From NCBI GenBank assembly GCA_003116975.1, contig BGKB01000081.1:266308-330307 (forward strand): a stretch of 64,000 nucleotides of DNA, given 5' to 3'. The notes beneath the pieces were generated by a model. It saw nothing but the letters and a program-made list of their open reading frames with translations, searched no databases and was not told where the DNA came from. Below, piece after piece: positions 59,656 through 64,000 of this stretch. Made by a program: the position numbers and the translations under genes. The stretch is from Aurantiochytrium sp. KH105 (Eukaryota > Sar > Bigyra > Thraustochytrida > Thraustochytriidae). Numbering within the stretch: the stretch's first letter is position 1; every line of letters begins with the position of its first letter.

Positions 59656-59927
59656 GGAGGATGATATTCTACGTTTTCCTGAGTTTTTGTTTTTTTATGT
59701 TTTTATGTTGTTGTTGTTTTTCTTATGAGTTGGCACTACGAAGCGTCTTGGCGCGCAGACGCGCGTGCTACGTGTGCCGCATCTACAAGCAATCTTCAAG
59801 CTCGCGACGAGGCAGTGCAAGCTAGCTAGCTCTCATGGAAAACTCTGACTCGCGCCGATTTGCACGGCGTCGAGAACAAGGCGCGCTGACCACCTTTGGC
59901 CCTTGGTTTGGGGAGCAGCCGCGACCC

Positions 59928-60065
59928 TTAGTTCTTGCCGGTGACAGCTTCGATCACGAGCGGCACAGCGCGCACGATGGCCAGGTACGTGAAGAAGATG
60001 CCGGCCTTGACCTTGAGGTCCTGGCGCACGGCGGCGTAGTTGATCTCAGGCTGCTGCATCATCAT
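59928..60065 (-). CDS. TOMM5: TOM5-like small mitochondrial outer-membrane import subunit
   Basis: A 45-residue protein with three ATGs in a row at 60065, 60062 and 60059 (MMMQQPEINY). It has a short polar N-terminus, then RQDLKVKAGIFFTYLAIVRAVPLVIEAVTG, a single C-terminal membrane helix. The pattern R-x-D, aromatic-Tyr-x-Ala, Arg-x-x-Pro near the end fits the TOM5 tail-anchored subunit of the TOM complex, and length is close to the roughly 50 residues usual for it. Such small genes are easily missed. Its frame stays open upstream but begins with GTG there. The call rests on a short sequence, so moderate confidence. Confidence 0.55.
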   Translation of the reverse strand: MMMQQPEINYAAVRQDLKVKAGIFFTYLAIVRAVPLVIEAVTGKN

Positions 60066-60648
60066 CTTTCCTTCTACGATTTCTGCGCTCGGCGCTTGGC
60101 TTCGCTCTGCGGCCTCTGTCCTCTGCACCTGCTGTCTGCTCCGCTCTGCTGCTCTGTTCGATTCGTGCTTGCTGTTCTCTCGCTCGTGTGCTGCGTTTTG
60201 CCGAGAAACCTGTGTGGAGCAGCAGCAGCAGCACCAGCGTGACTCGCAGCAGCGCCACCGAATGGATTCGGGTGCCTCCGACGCAATCTGAATTGAGGTC
60301 CCTGGGATTAATCGATGCCCAGCGTTCTTCTTTTTTCGCCGACCTTGCTAGCTGGTAACTAGTTGCTACGTAGAATGACTTGGACGCCGCCGCGGCACGC
60401 CACGGATACTCGCGTGCGTGGCCGCACCATCAGTGAGAGAGCGGAGCACCACAACTGAGTCTACTACGGGACGCTCGTCTAAGGAGCGCCGAGCAAGTTC
60501 GGTGCCCTCCTAGCTGAGTTTGGTTTAGCTGTCGCTCCGGAGCAGGTGCCCAAGTCGAGAGACCAACGACAACGTCTCGAGGCAGCACAGATACGAAAAG
60601 GGACTTTAAAGGATTTGTCAAGCTGACTTTTTCATCAAGAAAAGCACA
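60066..60648. other. Divergent region between TOM5-like and GT61-sulfotransferase genes
   Basis: CT-rich and CAG-bearing (60220-60236), then ordinary mixed sequence. No gene or clear TATA box was recognised. Confidence 0.45.
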
Positions 60649-63600
60649 ATGACTCCAACTATTTGCGTGCGTAAAATTAGGTGTTGCTCAATGATCATGA
60701 TGCTAGTTTGCATATCATCAATATCCTGCTCGTCTGCTTCCACACCGCAACTTGCCTGTTTCCTGGGAGCACGTGACATCCAGGATGCAACACTCGACAT
60801 ACGCTCACTTGCGACCTGCACTCCTGAGCAGCCGATGCTAAATACCGACTGCTGGAACGTTTCCACGCCGCAGGCACGAATCTTGTGCGAGCACTTCCTT
60901 CAGCAACGAAGTAAGCAAATAGATGACAACGCGAGCTGGGAGGACCCTTGCAACGCCCAAGAACACGTGCTTCGGTACACAGACGTGTGCTCTGCAACGC
61001 AAGACGCAGCAGCCGGTTTGTCTAATATGCTGCCGCGGACGCGACAATTCTCGATGCAAAGCGTGGATGCGACGCCCTCGATGCACCGCAGCGCGATCTG
61101 CGAAGGATGCGCGTATGATGGCAATCAGGGCAATGGTGCAACTCTCATTGTCAATGACCCGCTGGGGGCTCACGCCCATGTAGATAGCCAGATAATTGGG
61201 ACGAACCGATGGTCAGACTTTATGCGAACTTCAGGTCTTCCAATCTTCACCAAAGCCAAAGTCGTCACGTCGTCTACCCCCATGGTCCGGTGCGCGCGCC
61301 GCGTCTCGCAGCCTGCAATCATCTTTGATCTTCTTGGATGGCATGTGGGCCACCTCATCATAGACGTCTTGGAGGCCCTTTACGAGGCGATGCGCGACCT
61401 GCGCGATCGAGGCAAAGAGCCGCTACTCTTCATTGACGTCGCCGACAAGGATAACTTGCGCTTGTATTCTGGGACGCTCATGTCTAATTTAGTCTTTGGG
61501 CGGACGCGGCAATCAACGTTTTCACTTCTGCGGCATTTCTCAAATTTCACAATTCACTCGAAGCGAGCGCTCGACCTTTTGCCAGGCCTCACCTGTTTCG
61601 ACGATAGTGTCCAGATTCAACTCGACGTCCAAGACACCTTTTCTGTGCGTGGTCCTGATCTGAGTGGCCTTGCAGCCAGGCGGCAGCATTATTCGGCTCT
61701 GCGCTCCTTCTTGACTGAAGCGGAAGGAATTCGTCAACCCGCACCACAAGCACGACCTCTTGCGACGCCTCGACGTGTCACGGTCGTGAAAAGGGCTGGA
61801 TCACGCATTGTGACAAATTTCGACGCGGTCGTGGAAGCCATGAAGCAGGTTGACAATGTTGTCGTACGTGTCGTAGCGCTCGAAAAAATGGCATTTGCGG
61901 AACAAATGACTCTTTTCGCGCAAGGAACCGATGTGCTCGTGTGCCAACAAGGCACAGCAGCACACAATGCTATGTTCATGCCGGAAGGTGCATCACTCGT
62001 GCTTTGGATGCAGCCAGGATGGTGTGCTTGGCACTGGCAATTTACGTCACAGGCAATGGTCGGCTCGCAACGCGCAGTCGCGGTTTGTCAGTCCCCCAAG
62101 GTGGCTCCGTTGCAAAGTGTAGAATTTCCCGTGCGCTGGGGCCTAAAGAGCTGGCGCCAGGGACCTTGGTGGTCGAAAGACGTTTCGATGTCTGTGAACA
62201 TCACCCTCGCGCAACATGCCTTACGCCTCGCAATATTGGCCGAAACGGACGAGTCCTACGGGGCGCCGTTCCTTCTCGGTAGCGACTTGCGTGAAGTCGA
62301 GCCTTCGGCCTTTGCTGAGGAACCTCTTGGAAACGATCAAGGGAGTGAGTGTGAAGGAGACCGGGCTCTGCCTGTGCGACCCGTTTTAGCACAATTTGAC
62401 ACTGCCGTGTCTCACCCTGATGAACCCGCCTTCGTGTACAAGGCTGTCTTTGAGGCCGCGTTCCGCATGCCAGACGTCCAGACGTTTCCAAGCATATCAA
62501 AACAAGAAAACTTCATGGCTGATTCAAGACTTTGCGTTCGATTGTGGAGATCTGACACATGCCCGAGCCGTAGCGGCCAAGCAAGAGAAGCTGCACATGA
62601 GTTTTCGTGTTTTGCGAGCGAAACTTTCAACGAGTTTGCCTCGCTAGACTTTCGCATCGAAGACTCAAGCGAAGACAGCGGGTGGGTTATTGAGGCGTGG
62701 TTTGAAAGCGATGCAGCGCAGAAAGAGCAATTGGTTTCCAAAAGGGCGTTATATCAAAGGCTGATGCCTGCGCTTGCGGGCAAATTCCGACTGTCAAGAC
62801 CAGTCTCTGTAGGTAGAAGCAGCGTGCCCGTTCGGACTTTAGCGGATTTGCAAGCGGCCGTTGCGCAGGATTGCAAAGGTGACGTAAATTCGTGCGCATG
62901 CGTAGCACTCGCTCGAAGGTATGGCGAGCAACTCGCCCAAAGTGCAGCGGTCGAGCGCGCAGGATTGTGGCCACCGCCGCTTCACGTGCCTCGGATCGAA
63001 ACCCCGTTTGTCTTCCTTCATCTTGAAAAAACAGCGGGCACATGTTTCCGCAACATTCTTGATCAAGTATCGCAAGCCGACCCTGAAGTGCAGGCCTTTC
63101 TACCGTGCCATGGCGGCGTCCCGTGCATGACCTTCTCCATGTCCGATGCTCCGCCTTCGTCAAGCGTGATCGGCGGCCACTTTGAATTTGGAGCGTGGAA
63201 ACCGCTGTTGTCCCCAGGCGCACAAGCGTACTGCGCAACAATCCAGCGCCATCCGGTGGCGCGGGTGATCTCGTTTTACTACGAACGCGTGTTTCCCTCG
63301 CTTCAAGTCAGATTGAATGAGCTGCCCGAGGCCAACCTTACGTTTGTGATGGAGCAGTGGCGGGGGTCTGCATTCGGTCGCTGGCGCGACGAAGGTCTGT
63401 CAAATGCCGGATGCAAGATGATGTGTGGCATTCGCGAGTACCGCGGCTTTCTTCCGGAGGAGTCCCCCAATCCTCAGTCTCTTGAAGCGGCAGAATGCAC
63501 GCCAGATTTGGCGGTGCGACGCCTTGAAGATGAATGTCTGATTGGGATGCAAGAGCGCTGGGAGGATACCTTGCAGGTGTTCTCGTACTTTTTGCCATGG

Positions 63601-63819
63601 GCTTCTGCTGCTTTGCGTCAAGGTTGCCCGGCGACGACGCACGGGTCGAATCGGCGCGCAGTGGTGTTTGAGACGATAGAGACGCTCTCCGACACGGCGC
63701 GGCGCGTAATCGAGGAGCACAATCAGTGCGATCTTGCGTTGTATGCGCGGGCACAAGAAAAGTTTGAACGGCAACTTGGCGTCGTGCAATCCCTTGGTAG
63801 CAGATGTGATGAAGAATAG
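60649..63819 (+). CDS. Two-domain enzyme: GT61-type glycosyltransferase fused to a sulfotransferase
   Basis: A 1056-residue protein with ATG at 60649. Residues about 10-30 (SMIMMLVCISSISCSSAS) are a signal or Golgi signal-anchor. The first half (about 210-500) matches the GT61/DUF563 fold: LLGWHVGHLIIDVLEALYEA, RRVTVVKRAG, and ALEKMAFAEQMTLFAQGTDVLVCQQGTAAHNAMFMPEGASLV. The last is the typical C-terminal sugar-nucleotide region with H-N-A. The second half (about 785-1010) is a sulfotransferase: PFVFLHLEKTAGTCFRNIL carries the PAPS 5'-phosphosulfate loop, and QRHPVARVISFYYERV the 3'-phosphate motif. Such domains build and sulfate surface polysaccharide in the Golgi. Joining both in one chain suggests sequential glycosylation and sulfation of one glycan. 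Confidence 0.85.
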   Translation: MTPTICVRKIRCCSMIMMLVCISSISCSSASTPQLACFLGARDIQDATLDIRSLATCTPEQPMLNTDCWNVSTPQARILCEHFLQQRSKQIDDNASWEDPCNAQEHVLRYTDVCSATQDAAAGLSNMLPRTRQFSMQSVDATPSMHRSAICEGCAYDGNQGNGATLIVNDPLGAHAHVDSQIIGTNRWSDFMRTSGLPIFTKAKVVTSSTPMVRCARRVSQPAIIFDLLGWHVGHLIIDVLEALYEAMRDLRDRGKEPLLFIDVADKDNLRLYSGTLMSNLVFGRTRQSTFSLLRHFSNFTIHSKRALDLLPGLTCFDDSVQIQLDVQDTFSVRGPDLSGLAARRQHYSALRSFLTEAEGIRQPAPQARPLATPRRVTVVKRAGSRIVTNFDAVVEAMKQVDNVVVRVVALEKMAFAEQMTLFAQGTDVLVCQQGTAAHNAMFMPEGASLVLWMQPGWCAWHWQFTSQAMVGSQRAVAVCQSPKVAPLQSVEFPVRWGLKSWRQGPWWSKDVSMSVNITLAQHALRLAILAETDESYGAPFLLGSDLREVEPSAFAEEPLGNDQGSECEGDRALPVRPVLAQFDTAVSHPDEPAFVYKAVFEAAFRMPDVQTFPSISKQENFMADSRLCVRLWRSDTCPSRSGQAREAAHEFSCFASETFNEFASLDFRIEDSSEDSGWVIEAWFESDAAQKEQLVSKRALYQRLMPALAGKFRLSRPVSVGRSSVPVRTLADLQAAVAQDCKGDVNSCACVALARRYGEQLAQSAAVERAGLWPPPLHVPRIETPFVFLHLEKTAGTCFRNILDQVSQADPEVQAFLPCHGGVPCMTFSMSDAPPSSSVIGGHFEFGAWKPLLSPGAQAYCATIQRHPVARVISFYYERVFPSLQVRLNELPEANLTFVMEQWRGSAFGRWRDEGLSNAGCKMMCGIREYRGFLPEESPNPQSLEAAECTPDLAVRRLEDECLIGMQERWEDTLQVFSYFLPWASAALRQGCPATTHGSNRRAVVFETIETLSDTARRVIEEHNQCDLALYARAQEKFERQLGVVQSLGSRCDEE

Positions 63820-63966
63820 AAAAAGAGAAGATCAGACGCATGGCGAAGTGTGGTGTGCTCGAGGTCGTGCGGGAGCCGATAAACAATGAAAAGCAAAACA
63901 AAAACCAAGGTGGTAATCAGAAGTTTTCACCATATCCCTATTTCAGAGCCCCTGCTTAACTTTGGG

Positions 63967-63973
63967 TATAAAA
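63967..63973 (+). promoter_or_regulatory. Possible TATA box for a gene beyond the window
   Basis: TATAAAA in the context GGGTATAAAACTGCG, 27 bp from the window end. It lies downstream of the GT61-sulfotransferase stop, so it could serve a plus-strand gene that begins outside. Confidence 0.35.
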
Positions 63974-64000
63974 CTGCGTTCTTTGTTGGTTCCGCGCCGA

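Overview
The window is nuclear DNA of a single-celled eukaryote. It holds a splicing protein (SmD2), an APC/C subunit (APC3/CDC27), a SMARCAD1/Fun30-type remodeller, a PIF1 helicase, an autophagy E2-like enzyme (ATG10), a TRAP-alpha-like and a TOM5-like protein, an MOK-type kinase and a GAF-PDE. Genes are dense (28 protein-coding genes in 64 kb), on both strands and almost intronless. Only two coding introns could be traced, both GT..AG and short: 113 nt in a nucleoplasmin-like gene and about 130 nt in the ATG10-like gene. Intergenic DNA is rich in microsatellites and in GC-rich or polypyrimidine stretches. This fits a stramenopile protist, most likely a thraustochytrid/labyrinthulomycete. That assignment is an inference from gene style, because no rRNA or organelle marker is present. 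One ambiguous base (n) lies at 33789.

Layout. 1-13.6 kb: a double DsbA-fold HCCA-isomerase-like protein, a spliced nucleoplasmin-like histone chaperone (-), a two-SH3 adaptor, a TRAP-alpha-like protein (-), pantothenate synthetase with a presequence, an ArfGAP-C2 protein, the eRF1 methyltransferase HemK2/Mtq2 (-) and a His-rich CDF zinc transporter. 14.7-26.4 kb: an MOK-type kinase, BolA (-), a SETD3/LSMT-like methyltransferase, two adjacent orphan genes sharing an HP..GY motif, and APC3. 27.4-44.5 kb: a cytochrome P450, SmD2 (-), a Fun30/SMARCAD1 remodeller (-), an NCBP3-like protein fused to a farnesoic-acid-methyltransferase-type domain, two orphan proteins and PIF1. 44.5-64 kb: a polyglutamine ATG10-like enzyme (-, spliced), a GAF-PDE, an L-type lectin membrane protein (-), an S28 prolyl peptidase, a large multi-pass membrane orphan, a TOM5-like mini-protein (-), and a GT61 glycosyltransferase fused to a sulfotransferase.

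The genes do not form one pathway; it is ordinary mixed eukaryotic gene order. The points that most deserve a second look are: (i) the two neighbouring orphan genes at 19336-23014 that share the HP..GY motif, which I do not recognise as a described family; (ii) the GT61-sulfotransferase fusion at 60649-63819; (iii) the FAMeT/KRAERFG-motif/NCBP3 composite at 34190-36013; (iv) the ATG10-like gene whose polyQ tract is a near-pure CAG run; (v) the basic, phosphosite-rich insert inside the PDE catalytic domain; and (vi) related GCAAA/GCAAG pentanucleotide arrays in many unrelated intergenic regions.

Coding starts were set at the first ATG that gives a sensible N-terminus. Many reading frames run open further upstream without an ATG, because the 5' flanks are GC-rich.
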